A stretch of 64,000 nucleotides of DNA from Nocardia transvalensis NBRC 15921. GTDB taxonomy: Bacteria > Actinomycetota > Actinomycetes > Mycobacteriales > Mycobacteriaceae. The notes beneath the pieces were generated by a model. The model was given only the letters and a program-made list of their open reading frames with translations. It was not told the DNA's origin and ran no database searches. Shown in pieces: positions 42,609-51,066 of the stretch; position 1 is the stretch's first letter, and each line of letters starts with the position of its first letter. The position numbers were made by a program, and so were the translations under genes. The stretch lies in assembly GCF_000308875.1 (NCBI RefSeq), contig NZ_BAGL01000059.1, positions 62,001 to 126,000 on the forward strand, written 5' to 3'.

Positions 42609-43658
42609 ATGCTTCTCATGCTCAGAACCAAGACTCCGGCGAGGAGATCCGGACGCGCGCTGCGCCGCATCGCCGGAACCGTCGCCGTGACCATGGCGGT
42701 CGCCGGCGCGCTCACCACCACCGACGCCGCGGCGCAGCCGGACGCTGCCGCCCCGGAGCCCTCGGCGGGATGCGGTGCGGCACACCCGGATCCGGGTCTG
42801 TCGATCCGGCAGTTCGCCACACCGGACCGGGCGGGGCACTACCTTCTCGATGTCCCGCTGGCCGCCGACCGTCCCACGCCGCTGGTCGTGGACCTGCACG
42901 GCTATCTCGAGCCCGCCGAAATCGAACGCGTGAGCAGCGGTCTCGGCGACTTCGGGAGCAGGCACGGATTCGCCACCATCACACCGGCACTCGACGAACC
43001 CGGCTTCCCCCGCTGGAACTTCGAACCCGGCGCCACCGACATCCGGTACCTGTCCGACCTGCTCACCCACGCGGAATCGACCCTGTGCATCGATCAACGC
43101 CGGGTCTACGTCGCCGGGCTCTCGATGGGCGCGTTCACCACGTCCGCACTGGCATGCCAACTCTCGGATCGCATCGCGGCCGTGGCCCCCGTGGCCGGAC
43201 TACAGGACTTCTCCTGGTGCCACCCGACCCGGCCGGTACCAGTCATCGCCTTCCACGGCACCGCCGACCCGATCGTCGCCTACACCGGCGGCGTCGGACC
43301 CAACGCCCGGCTCCTGCCGTCCCCCGACGGCAGTGGATCGGTCACCGAGCAACGCGACGGCCCGGCGGTCGGCGGCCCCGGACCCCAGAGCATCCCCGCC
43401 AACGCCGAGGCATGGGCACGCCGCAACGGCTGTGCCGGTCCGCCCGCGCAGCAGCAGGTCACCTCCGATGTCGACCTGACCAGCTATTCGTGCCCGGCCG
43501 ACGGTGCGGTGGAGCTCTATTCGGTCCGCGACGGCGGCCACACCTGGCCCGGCGGCTCACTCCCCAGCCCCGTCCAGTTCACCGGCGCCACCACGACCAC
43601 GATCGACGCCAACCAGATGATCTGGGACTTCTTCCAGGCGCATCCCCTGCCGCGCTGA
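42609..43658 (+). CDS. Secreted LpqC/PHB-depolymerase-like esterase
   Basis: 349 residues from ATG 42609 (GGTGAGAAC just upstream; a GTG at 42582 is possible but lacks a better site). An N-terminal RRSGRALRR basic stretch, hydrophobic GTVAVTMAVAGALTT core and a cleavage region near AAAQPD form a Sec signal peptide. The mature part is an alpha/beta hydrolase of the COG3509 type: LVVDLHGY oxyanion region, nucleophile in VAGLSMGAFTT, acid in AFHGTADPIVAY, and His in DGGHTWPGG. Such esterases act on short-chain polyhydroxyalkanoates or feruloyl/acetyl esters outside the cytoplasm. The spread of Cys residues (GCGAAH, TLCID, LACQL, SWCHP, NGCAG, YSCPA) suggests disulfides, as expected for a secreted enzyme. 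Confidence 0.85.
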   Translation: MLLMLRTKTPARRSGRALRRIAGTVAVTMAVAGALTTTDAAAQPDAAAPEPSAGCGAAHPDPGLSIRQFATPDRAGHYLLDVPLAADRPTPLVVDLHGYLEPAEIERVSSGLGDFGSRHGFATITPALDEPGFPRWNFEPGATDIRYLSDLLTHAESTLCIDQRRVYVAGLSMGAFTTSALACQLSDRIAAVAPVAGLQDFSWCHPTRPVPVIAFHGTADPIVAYTGGVGPNARLLPSPDGSGSVTEQRDGPAVGGPGPQSIPANAEAWARRNGCAGPPAQQQVTSDVDLTSYSCPADGAVELYSVRDGGHTWPGGSLPSPVQFTGATTTTIDANQMIWDFFQAHPLPR

Positions 43659-43673
43659 TCGGCGGGGTGCTCC

Positions 43674-44330
43674 TCAGCTCAGGTTGACGATGCCCCGGAG
43701 GGTGAACAGGATGCCGAAGCCGAACAGGACCGCCATCGTCGTGGAGCGGTTGTTGCGGATCATCCAGGCTTCCGCGCCGTCGAGGGCCGTGCGGGCGCGG
43801 GCGCCCAGCGCGAGGTAGACGGCGATCGGGACGAGGAAGTCGAGCACGGCCGCGAGCAACAGCAGCACGACGGCGAGGAGGGCCGGGCCGGCTCCGACGT
43901 GCGAGCTGGAGATGACGCTCATTCCGGACATCATGATGAACAGGTTGGGATTGAGGATCGCGAAGACCAGCCCGACGACGAATGCCTTTCGCGGATCGGC
44001 GGTTCGGAGCTGCGTCAGCCATTTCGGCGCGCTCGGCACGGCCTGGCGGGGACGCGTCGCGATCCAGGCGCCGGCGGCCAGGAACAGCAGTCCGACGGCG
44101 AGGCCGGCGGCCGACGAGGTACCGGTCGAGGTGGATCCGGGCTCCGAGGCGCCGCCGAGCAGGGCCGAGGCGGCGATCAGCGTGTAGGCGAGCAGGAACG
44201 CGCCGCCGAACGCCAGGGGGTTGCGGATCGGTTCGCGCGAGTGCAGCAGCAGGATGCAGCCGGCGATGGCGCCGGGCGTGATCAGCAGCCCCACGATTTC
44301 CGGGGCCAGCCGGGCAAACAGGTCACCCAT
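43674..44330 (-). CDS. GAP/Sap-family integral membrane protein
   Basis: 218 residues with six predicted transmembrane segments, starting ATG 44330 with GAGGAG upstream. LLITPGAIAGCILLL near the N-terminus and KAFVVGLVFAILNPNLFIMM at the middle (the LNP motif) are the marks of the GAP/Sap family (peptidoglycolipid or sulfolipid addressing proteins, LysE-like fold). It is the last gene of a minus-strand unit: GAP paralogue (46724), SulP transporter (46056), then this gene 37 bases after the SulP stop. Known relatives in mycobacteria help move surface glycolipids; the cargo here is unknown. Confidence 0.8.
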   Translation of the reverse strand: MGDLFARLAPEIVGLLITPGAIAGCILLLHSREPIRNPLAFGGAFLLAYTLIAASALLGGASEPGSTSTGTSSAAGLAVGLLFLAAGAWIATRPRQAVPSAPKWLTQLRTADPRKAFVVGLVFAILNPNLFIMMSGMSVISSSHVGAGPALLAVVLLLLAAVLDFLVPIAVYLALGARARTALDGAEAWMIRNNRSTTMAVLFGFGILFTLRGIVNLS

Positions 44331-44367
44331 GATCTGCTCCTCGCGTCGAACGGACTGGCGGGGTGGA

Positions 44368-46056
44368 TCAGCTCGAGGGTGGTTCGGGCAGGTCGGCGAC
44401 GGCCGCGGTGACGGTCGGATACACCCCGATCGGGGTGTCGCCGGTCTCCGCGGTGGTCAGCTCGTCACCGAATTGGCCGATGGACCGGGCGATACGGAAG
44501 TCGATGCCGCGGCGGGCGAGGGTGTCGCGCAGGTCGTCGAGCATGGCCGCGGCGGTGACGTCGACGGTCGGCGAGGTTTCGGCGTCGAGGACGACGAGGC
44601 GCGTCCGCTCGGTGCACAGCTGCTCGACGCGCTGCCGGACATGATCGGCGTTGGCGAAGAACAGCCCGGATTCGACCCGGACCACCAGCAGGTCCGGACG
44701 GTGCGCCGCGTCCGGGTGCCGATCGGCGTTCAACCACAGCGTGCCGTGGCGGGCGAGCGGGACGACCTGCGGCCGGGAGGTGCGGTAGACCAGCAGCAGT
44801 ATGGAGATGCCGATGCCGATCAGCAGGCCGGGCAGGGTGTCGAACAGCAGGACGCCGAGCACGGCCGCCATGGCCGCGGTGAAGTCGGCGCGGGCCGCCG
44901 GGCCGTAGATGGCGCCGAGCCGCCGTGTCCACACCCGGTACAGCCGCCGCAGCGCCTCGATATCGACGAGTTCGATGACCGCGGCGATGACCACACCGGC
45001 CAGGGTCGCCTCGGGGAGCTTCTCGAACAGCCCGGTCAGAAACAGCAGCGTCAGGACGGTCAGCGCCGCCACCACGAGTCCACTGACCTGTGTCTTCGCC
45101 CCGGCCGAGCCGTTGACCGCGGTCTTGGACAGGCTGCCGTTGACGACCATGCCCGAGGCCAGTCCCGAGCCGAGATCGGCCGCGCCCAGCCCGAACAGCT
45201 CCCGGTTGGCGTCCACCGTGTACCCCGCCTTGGCCGCATAGGTTTTCGCCGCGCCCAGACCTTCCGCGAAACCGATGAGCAGCACGCCCAGCGCCGGGCC
45301 GGCCAGGTCGAGATAGTCGTGGAATTCGACGCCGCCCGGCAGACCCACCGAGGGCAGGCCGGAATCTATGTGGCCGACGATGTCGACGCCCTTGTCGTCC
45401 AGATCGAAGACCGCGACCGCGGCGATACCCAGCACGACGGCCAGCAGCGACCCCGGTACCAGCGGCAGCCACCGCTTCAACCCCAGCACCACCGCCAGGC
45501 TCAGCAGTCCCAGGAGCACTGTGCGCCACTGGGTTTCGCCCAGGTGGGTCAGCACGCCCCAGGCCTGCTCGAAGAAGTTGCCGTCGTGTTTGCCGATGCC
45601 GAGCAGTTTCGGGATCTGGCCGACGATGATGGTGAGCGCCAGCCCGACGATGAAGCCTTTGAGGACGGGTTCGGAGATGAACGACGCGACGAACCCCAGC
45701 CGGACGAGCCCGGCCAGCAGCCCCGCCAGCCCCGTCGCGATCGCGAGCGCCGTCGACAGCGCCAGATAGCGGCCGCCGTCGGCCCCGGCCATCGGCGTCA
45801 CGATCGCCGCCGACAGCGCGGCCGTCGCCGACATCGGGCCCACCACCAGATGCCGCGAACTCCCCGCCAGCGCGTAGAGAACCAGGGCCGGGACCGCGGC
45901 GTACAGGCCCGTGACCGGCGGCACCCCCGCGATCGACGCGTAGGCCAGCGCCTCCGGAACCAGCACCGCCCACACGGTCAGCCCGGCGAGCACGTCCGGG
46001 CGCACCCACTGCCTCCGATACCCCCGCAGCGATTCGAAGACCGGCGCCCGCGCCAT
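44368..46056 (-). CDS. SulP (SLC26-type) anion transporter with STAS domain
   Basis: 562 residues from ATG 46056 (MARAPVFESLRGYRRQWVRP), which overlaps the stop of the upstream GAP gene in a TGATG arrangement implying translational coupling. It has some 12-14 hydrophobic segments, the family signature near the start (DVLAGLTVWAVLVPEALAYA, then IAGVPPVTGLYAA), and a C-terminal cytoplasmic STAS domain (LLVVRVESGLFFANADHV, then SPTVDVTAAAMLDDL). SulP proteins carry sulfate, bicarbonate or other anions by symport or exchange; no sulfur genes are adjacent to choose between them. Coupling with two GAP-family genes could mean a link to envelope sulfolipid traffic, which is speculation. Confidence 0.9.
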   Translation of the reverse strand: MARAPVFESLRGYRRQWVRPDVLAGLTVWAVLVPEALAYASIAGVPPVTGLYAAVPALVLYALAGSSRHLVVGPMSATAALSAAIVTPMAGADGGRYLALSTALAIATGLAGLLAGLVRLGFVASFISEPVLKGFIVGLALTIIVGQIPKLLGIGKHDGNFFEQAWGVLTHLGETQWRTVLLGLLSLAVVLGLKRWLPLVPGSLLAVVLGIAAVAVFDLDDKGVDIVGHIDSGLPSVGLPGGVEFHDYLDLAGPALGVLLIGFAEGLGAAKTYAAKAGYTVDANRELFGLGAADLGSGLASGMVVNGSLSKTAVNGSAGAKTQVSGLVVAALTVLTLLFLTGLFEKLPEATLAGVVIAAVIELVDIEALRRLYRVWTRRLGAIYGPAARADFTAAMAAVLGVLLFDTLPGLLIGIGISILLLVYRTSRPQVVPLARHGTLWLNADRHPDAAHRPDLLVVRVESGLFFANADHVRQRVEQLCTERTRLVVLDAETSPTVDVTAAAMLDDLRDTLARRGIDFRIARSIGQFGDELTTAETGDTPIGVYPTVTAAVADLPEPPSS

Positions 46057-46724
46057 CACAGGCCGCCGATACCTTTGCCCAGCACCACGGCGCCCATCAC
46101 CACGAGCACGATGGCCAATACCGCGTGGTTGTTGGCCTGCAACCATTCTCGCGCGGAATCGAGCGTCCCGCGCAGCCGGTCCGCGGCCAGTGCGTAACCG
46201 ACGACGACCGCGAGCACGGTGGCCGCGGCGAGCGCGGTGAAGACGACGATCGCGACGGCCTTCGCACCACTTCCGAGACCGCTACCGCCGATCACCAACC
46301 CCGCCGATACGCACAGCAGCAGATTCTTCGGGTTCAGCGCCGACAGCACCGCCCCCAGGCCCAGGGCGCGAAGTGGCGTGAGCTGGTCGATCGCCCGCAT
46401 CCATCGCGGCGGGGTGGCGTCGGATCGGTCGCGCCACTGCGCGGCCGCCAGTACCAGCAGCAGCGCACCCAGCACGATCTTGATCCAGGACACGGCCGCC
46501 GACGGTTCCCGTGCGGTCGTGCCGCCGAGCGTATTGGCGAGCAGCACGATCACCGTCGTCACCAACGCGATGCCGGCCGTCCATCCGGCCGCGAATCCGG
46601 TACTGGCCCCGGCGGAATCATTGGACAGGATCACCAGGATCACCGCGACGATCGGTATCGGCGAGATCGCCACACCCACCGCGACGGGGAGTAGATCGCC
46701 CAGGACGGAGCCCATTCCGGCCAC
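46056..46724 (-). CDS. GAP/Sap-family integral membrane protein (first of two)
   Basis: 222 residues from the GTG at 46724, about 10 bases after a GAGGG site; ATG 46715 (MGSVLGDLLPVAV) and ATG 46754 are alternatives. It has six transmembrane segments, with AVGVAISPIPIVAVILVIL at the N-terminus and ALGLGAVLSALNPKNLLLCV holding the LNPK motif. It is a distant paralogue of the gene at 43674-44330, and its last codon overlaps the SulP start. Relatives export or position cell-surface lipids in mycolic-acid bacteria. The longer open frame upstream of 46754 is a shadow. Confidence 0.75.
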   Translation of the reverse strand: MAGMGSVLGDLLPVAVGVAISPIPIVAVILVILSNDSAGASTGFAAGWTAGIALVTTVIVLLANTLGGTTAREPSAAVSWIKIVLGALLLVLAAAQWRDRSDATPPRWMRAIDQLTPLRALGLGAVLSALNPKNLLLCVSAGLVIGGSGLGSGAKAVAIVVFTALAAATVLAVVVGYALAADRLRGTLDSAREWLQANNHAVLAIVLVVMGAVVLGKGIGGL

Positions 46725-46783
46725 GCTAACGACACCCTCGTCTGCACTCCTCATACCGCCAGGGTGAAATCGGTGATCGAACG

Positions 46784-47188
46784 TCAGGTCTGTGGCCGCC
46801 AGGTGGCGACGGCCCAGATGATCACGACGTCGAGCGCGATGACCAGCATCGACCACCCCGGGTAATACGGCAGCCACAGGAAATTGCCCATGATCGACAA
46901 GGCGGCGACGATGATCGCGACGATCCGGCCCCACGCGGTGCCCGCGATCAGGCCGCCCGCGCTGAGCGCGAGCAGCACACCGAGCACGATATGGATCCAG
47001 CCCCACGCGGTGACGTCGAATCGGTAGACGTAGTCGGCGCCCGCCACGAACAGATCGTCGTCCGCGACCGCCGAGATCCCCTGGAACAGCGACAGCAGAC
47101 CCCCGGTGAGCAACAGGATTCCGGCGACGATCGAGGTGCCCGCCGCCAGGCCCTGCCGCATCGGATGGTCGTCCGGCGAGGGTGTCAT
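46784..47188 (-). CDS. Small four-helix membrane protein (DUF7144-like)
   Basis: 134 residues, ATG 47188 preceded by GGAAGGAG at ideal spacing. Four hydrophobic helices: GTSIVAGILLLTGGLLSLFQ, WGWIHIVLGVLLALSAGGLI, IVAIIVAALSIMGNFLWL and MLVIALDVVIIWAVATW. The ISAVADDDLFV loop and AWGWIHIVLG are shared almost word for word with the paralogue at 48086-48532. These small actinobacterial membrane proteins have no established function. The stop is about 60 bases before the GAP gene, so it may share that transcript. Confidence 0.85.
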   Translation of the reverse strand: MTPSPDDHPMRQGLAAGTSIVAGILLLTGGLLSLFQGISAVADDDLFVAGADYVYRFDVTAWGWIHIVLGVLLALSAGGLIAGTAWGRIVAIIVAALSIMGNFLWLPYYPGWSMLVIALDVVIIWAVATWRPQT

Positions 47189-47320
47189 ATCCGGCTCCTT
47201 CCGAGCACCGACTCTGCCGCACTCGGCGGGGATACTCATCACCCGCTCGAGGTGAGCGCCGTGCGGGTTCACCCGGATCGGATGATGCGTGCCGGCCGCT
47301 CGGTCCGGAGGATTCGGGCC

Positions 47321-47740
47321 ATGGCGAACCACGGTCTGGGTCCAGTGGAGCTGGCGGTACTGACCTTTCCCGGCACGCGCATCGCCGCGCCGGTGGTCGA
47401 TGCCCTCCGGGAGGTGGTGGACGGCGGGCACGCGACCCTCATCGACCTGATCTACCTCGCGAAGGACGACAGCGGCGACCTCGTACAGGTCGAGATCGAC
47501 GAACCGCTGCACGAGGTGGGCCTCGACGGGCTCGCCGTCGAACCGCTCGGCCTGGTCAGCGACGCCGACCTCGACATGATCCGCGACACGATGGACCCGG
47601 GCACCTCGGCCGTCGTCGTGGTGTACGAGCAGACCTGGGCCCGCCGGCTCGCCGGGACCGTCGCCGTGGCGGGCGGCGAACTCGCCCTGCACGTCCAGGT
47701 TCCCCGAGACGCCGTCGACGCGGCGCTCGCCCCCTCCTGA
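47321..47740 (+). CDS. DUF6325-like small protein
   Basis: 139 residues from ATG 47321 (MANHGLGPVELAVLTFPG), with GGAGG about 10 bases upstream. It is alpha/beta in composition: LAVLTFPGTRIAAPVVDALR, then TLIDLIYLAKDDSGDLVQVE, then a strand TSAVVVVYEQTWARRLAG. This is the pattern of the DUF1269/DUF6325 family, thought to be ferredoxin-fold proteins that may regulate envelope or stress functions. It runs 15 bases ahead of the SHOCT-domain gene, probably as a short operon of three small genes ending at 48532. Confidence 0.8.
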   Translation: MANHGLGPVELAVLTFPGTRIAAPVVDALREVVDGGHATLIDLIYLAKDDSGDLVQVEIDEPLHEVGLDGLAVEPLGLVSDADLDMIRDTMDPGTSAVVVVYEQTWARRLAGTVAVAGGELALHVQVPRDAVDAALAPS

Positions 47741-47755
47741 GAACGGAGTCGTTCC

Positions 47756-48058
47756 ATGGTGTTTCGAGCCGGACGCATCGGCAGGCCGGGACTTCTCGGC
47801 ACGATCGCGCGCACCGCCGTCGTCGCGGGAACGGCGAGGGCCACCGCCAATGCCGTCGACCGGCGCGCGCAACAACGCGGCGCCGAACAGCAGGCCTACG
47901 CGCAACAGCAGGCGCAGTACGCCCCACCGCCACCCGCCGCCCCGGCCCCGCCCGAGGACGACCTGGTGGAGAAGCTGCAACACCTCGGCCGGCTGCACGC
48001 CTCCGGGGTGCTCTCCGACGAGGAGTTCGCCGCCGCCAAAGCGCAACTGCTGCACTGA
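47756..48058 (+). CDS. SHOCT-domain small protein
   Basis: 100 residues, ATG 47756 with a GGAG site. A short Ala/Thr-rich N-terminal segment (GTIARTAVVAGTARATANAV), then a Gln/Ala/Pro linker, then the C-terminal SHOCT motif (DLVEKLQHLGRLHASGVLSD, then EEFAAAKAQLL). SHOCT is a short oligomerisation helix pair found on many unrelated proteins. It sits between the DUF6325-like gene and the DUF7144-like gene in what looks like a single operon. Confidence 0.88.
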   Translation: MVFRAGRIGRPGLLGTIARTAVVAGTARATANAVDRRAQQRGAEQQAYAQQQAQYAPPPPAAPAPPEDDLVEKLQHLGRLHASGVLSDEEFAAAKAQLLH

Positions 48059-48085
48059 CATCCGGCCCGAGGAGAAGGCGATCGC

Positions 48086-48532
48086 ATGACGACCAACCCG
48101 TACGAACCGCATCCGATACGGCAGGGTTTCGCCGCGGGAATCACCATGTTCGCCGCCGTCATCCTGCTCCTCGGCAGCATTCTGTCCATCCTGCAAGGGA
48201 TTTCGGCCGTCGCCGACGACCAGGTATTCCTCGCCGTCCCCGAGTACAGCTACCAGATGAACCTGACCACCTGGGGCTGGGTGCACATCGTGCTCGGGAT
48301 CATCGGCGTCCTGGTCGCCTTCGGCCTGATGGTCGCGGCAAGCTGGGCCCGCGTCTTCGCCATCGCCGTCGCCGCCCTCTCCATCATCGCCGCCTTCCTC
48401 TCACTGCCCTACGCCCCGTGGTGGTCCGTAGTCACGATCATCCTCGACCTGGTCGTGGTCTGGGCGATCTCCACCTGGCGCCCCTACGCCGACCCCCCGG
48501 CCCCGCAACAGCCGACGGCACCGGGCTGGTGA
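48086..48532 (+). CDS. Small four-helix membrane protein (DUF7144-like, second copy)
   Basis: 148 residues, ATG 48086 preceded by GAGGAGAAGG. Four hydrophobic segments with ILSILQGISAVADDQVFL and TTWGWVHIVLGIIGVLVAFG, clearly paralogous to 46784-47188. It ends with a Pro-rich cytoplasmic tail (DPPAPQQPTAPGW). The two copies are divergent and flank a short pair of small genes. Confidence 0.85.
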   Translation: MTTNPYEPHPIRQGFAAGITMFAAVILLLGSILSILQGISAVADDQVFLAVPEYSYQMNLTTWGWVHIVLGIIGVLVAFGLMVAASWARVFAIAVAALSIIAAFLSLPYAPWWSVVTIILDLVVVWAISTWRPYADPPAPQQPTAPGW

Positions 48533-48579
48533 GGTATTTCTAACCTGCTCTTTACCTTCCGTGACTTCCAGGAAATGCC

Positions 48580-48600
48580 TGGTCCATAGCGTATACAGGT
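48580..48600 (+). promoter_or_regulatory. GTATAC palindrome just before the GntR gene
   Basis: The palindrome GTATAC occurs within AGCGTATACAGGT immediately 5' of the GntR start. Short palindromes of this type are typical FCD-GntR operators, so it may mediate autoregulation. This is a single site, judged by eye. Confidence 0.3.
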
Positions 48601-49314
48601 ATGTCGACCACAGTGGATACGCGTTCGGGCGCTGGGTCCGGGCCGTTGCGTGATGTGGTGTATTCCGCGTTGCGGGACGAGTTGATGAACGGACGGATCA
48701 AGTTCGGGCATCGGCTGACCGAGCCGAAAGTGTCGGCGCGGTTCGGGATTTCGCGGACGCCGGCGCGGGAGGCGCTGGCGATGCTGTGCTCGGACGGGTT
48801 ACTGCGGCGCGAGGAGATCGGGTTCAGCCCGGTGCGGCCGAGCATCCCGTTGATCCGCGACCTCTACGAGTTGCGGATCGCGTTGGAGCTCAGCGGTATC
48901 GAGCGCGCGATCGTCAATCCGTCGGTGCGTCACGATCGCGAAGTCCTGGACGCCGAGCGGCGGCGCTGGCTGGCATTGCGAGCGGATCCACCGGCCCAGG
49001 AACCCGGGTTCGTGGTGGTCGACGAGCAGTTCCACGTCGCGTTGCTGGCCGCGTCGGGCAATCGGGAGCTGGTGCGGGCGCTGACCGCGGTGAACGCCCG
49101 TATCCGGCATGTCCGGATGTTCGATTTCATGGTCAACAATCGCATCGAGGTCACGATCGAGGAGCACCTGGCGATCGTGGATGCCGTTCTGGCCGAGGAT
49201 CTTCCGCGCGCGCACGGGTTGCTGCGCGCGCATATCGGGGAATCGCTCGATGTCGTGGTCGACCGGGTCACGCGCGCGATCGTGGCGATGTCCCTCGCGG
49301 ACGAACAGGAGTAG
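48601..49314 (+). CDS. GntR-family (FCD subfamily) transcriptional regulator
   Basis: 237 residues. The N-terminal winged helix is VYSALRDELMNGRIKFGHRL, then SARFGISRTPAREALAMLCS and LLRREEIGFSPV. The C-terminal helical FCD domain includes DLYELRIALELSGIERAI and HLAIVDAVLAEDLPRAHGLL, with His/Asp residues that usually bind a metal for ligand recognition. It is followed three bases later by the allophanate hydrolase gene and so probably controls it, responding to a urea or allophanate pathway metabolite. Confidence 0.9.
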   Translation: MSTTVDTRSGAGSGPLRDVVYSALRDELMNGRIKFGHRLTEPKVSARFGISRTPAREALAMLCSDGLLRREEIGFSPVRPSIPLIRDLYELRIALELSGIERAIVNPSVRHDREVLDAERRRWLALRADPPAQEPGFVVVDEQFHVALLAASGNRELVRALTAVNARIRHVRMFDFMVNNRIEVTIEEHLAIVDAVLAEDLPRAHGLLRAHIGESLDVVVDRVTRAIVAMSLADEQE

Positions 49315-49317
49315 TCG

Positions 49318-51051
49318 ATGAGTTCGAATGTCCACACCGGCGCCGCGGGCGGGCCCGGCACACCGACCGCGCGCGTGGCCGCCGCCTACGCCCGTCTCGC
49401 CGCGGCCGACCGGCCGGAGGTCTGGATCACCCTGCGCGATCGGGCCGACGTGACCGACGACGCCGCCGCCGTCGAACGGCGTCTCGCCGCGGGCGCGGAC
49501 CTGCCGCTGGCGGGCCTGCTCGTGGCGGTGAAGGACAACGTCGACGTCGCCGGGCTGCCCACCACCGCCGCCTGTCCCGAATTCGCCTACACCCCAGCCG
49601 ACACCGCCACCGCGGTGCAGCGGCTGATCGATGCCGGGGCGGTGGTGCTGGGCAAGACCAACCTCGACCAGTTCGCCACCGGACTCGTCGGCACCCGCAG
49701 CCCCTACGGCGCCGTCCGCAACGCGCACCACCCGGACCTGATCTCCGGCGGGTCCAGCTCCGGATCGGCCGTCGCCGTCGCGCTCGGGATCGCCGATATC
49801 GGAATCGGCACCGACACAGCGGGTTCCGGTCGCGTCCCCGCCGCTTTCCAGGGCCTCGTCGGCATCAAGGCCACCCTCGGCGTCGTACCCGCCGACGGCG
49901 TCGTCCCCGCCTGCGCCGACTACGACGCCGTCACCGTCTTCGCCGCCGGCCTCGACCTCGCCGCCACCGCGGCCGCGATCATGGCCGGACCCACGGCGCG
50001 GGATCCGCGCAGCCGTCGCTGGCCCGCCGACACCCGCCTCGCCGCGCCCCGCCAGCCCCGCCTCGGGATCCCGGCCGAGATCAACCTCACCGCATTGAGC
50101 AGCGGCTACCGCGACGCGTTCGACCGCACCGTCGCCGCGGCCGTCGACGCCGGATGCAAGGTCGACACCGTCGACATCACCGCCCTGCTCGACGCCGCGC
50201 GGCTGCTCTACGACGGCGCGATCGTCGCCGAGCGCTACGCCGCCGTCGGCGCATTCCTCGACACCCGCCCCGCCGGAGCCGATCCCACCGTCGCCGCCAT
50301 CATCACCGCCGCCGCGCGTACCACCGGGCCCGCCTTCGCCACCGACCTCGGCACCCTCGCCCGCGCCCGCGCCGATGCCGCCCAGCTGCTGGAATCCGTC
50401 GACGCGCTACTACTGCCGACCACCACCGAACATCCGACCCTCGACGCCGTCGCCGCCGACCCGACCGGAATCAACCGGCGGCTGGGTACGTATACCAACT
50501 TCTGCAACCTCCTGGATATGGCCGCCGTCGCCGTCCCGGGCGCGCCCACGGCCGAGGCGACCCCGTTCGGTGTCATGGTCGTCGTCCCCGCCTTCGCCGA
50601 CCAGATCGCCGTCGATATCGCCGCCCGGCTCCGAAACCACACTCCCGCACCGCTTCTCGTCGATCGCGGCGTACCCCTCGCCGTCTTCGGGGCGCACCTG
50701 CGCGGGCAGCCGCTGCACTGGCAACTCGAACAACTCGGCGCCCGCTTCACCGGCGCCGTCCACACCACGGACGCCTACCGGCTCACCGCCCTGGACACCA
50801 CACCGCCCAAACCCGGTCTCGTCCGCACCGAACCCGGCCGCGGAGCCCCGATCGCCGGGGAACTGTACCTGCTGTCGGAGGCCGCCCTCGGCCGCTTCCT
50901 CGCCGGCCTCCCCGCCCCCATGGCCCTGACCGCCGTCGACCTCGACGACGGCCGCACCGTCACCGGCTTCACCGCCACCCACGACGCCACCGGCAGCGCC
51001 ACCGACATCACCGAATACCGCAGCTGGACAAGGTATCTCGCCACGGTGTGA
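49318..51051 (+). CDS. atzF: Allophanate hydrolase (AtzF-type)
   Basis: 577 residues, close to the usual 600. An amidase-signature domain holds the Ser-cisSer-Lys triad: Lys72 in LVAVKDNVDVAG, then SGGSSSGSAVAVA and GIGTDTAGSGRVPAAF. The C-terminal part (LAVFGAHLRGQPLHWQLEQL, PPKPGLVRTEPGRG, VTGFTATHDATGSATDITEY) is the second domain special to allophanate hydrolases. The enzyme splits allophanate to ammonia and carbon dioxide, normally after urea carboxylase; no urea carboxylase is in this window. It is cotranscribed with the GntR gene. Near-start codons give MSSNVHTGAAGG with no better alternative. Confidence 0.9.
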   Translation: MSSNVHTGAAGGPGTPTARVAAAYARLAAADRPEVWITLRDRADVTDDAAAVERRLAAGADLPLAGLLVAVKDNVDVAGLPTTAACPEFAYTPADTATAVQRLIDAGAVVLGKTNLDQFATGLVGTRSPYGAVRNAHHPDLISGGSSSGSAVAVALGIADIGIGTDTAGSGRVPAAFQGLVGIKATLGVVPADGVVPACADYDAVTVFAAGLDLAATAAAIMAGPTARDPRSRRWPADTRLAAPRQPRLGIPAEINLTALSSGYRDAFDRTVAAAVDAGCKVDTVDITALLDAARLLYDGAIVAERYAAVGAFLDTRPAGADPTVAAIITAAARTTGPAFATDLGTLARARADAAQLLESVDALLLPTTTEHPTLDAVAADPTGINRRLGTYTNFCNLLDMAAVAVPGAPTAEATPFGVMVVVPAFADQIAVDIAARLRNHTPAPLLVDRGVPLAVFGAHLRGQPLHWQLEQLGARFTGAVHTTDAYRLTALDTTPPKPGLVRTEPGRGAPIAGELYLLSEAALGRFLAGLPAPMALTAVDLDDGRTVTGFTATHDATGSATDITEYRSWTRYLATV

Positions 51052-51066
51052 TCCGTTTCCGGCCGT

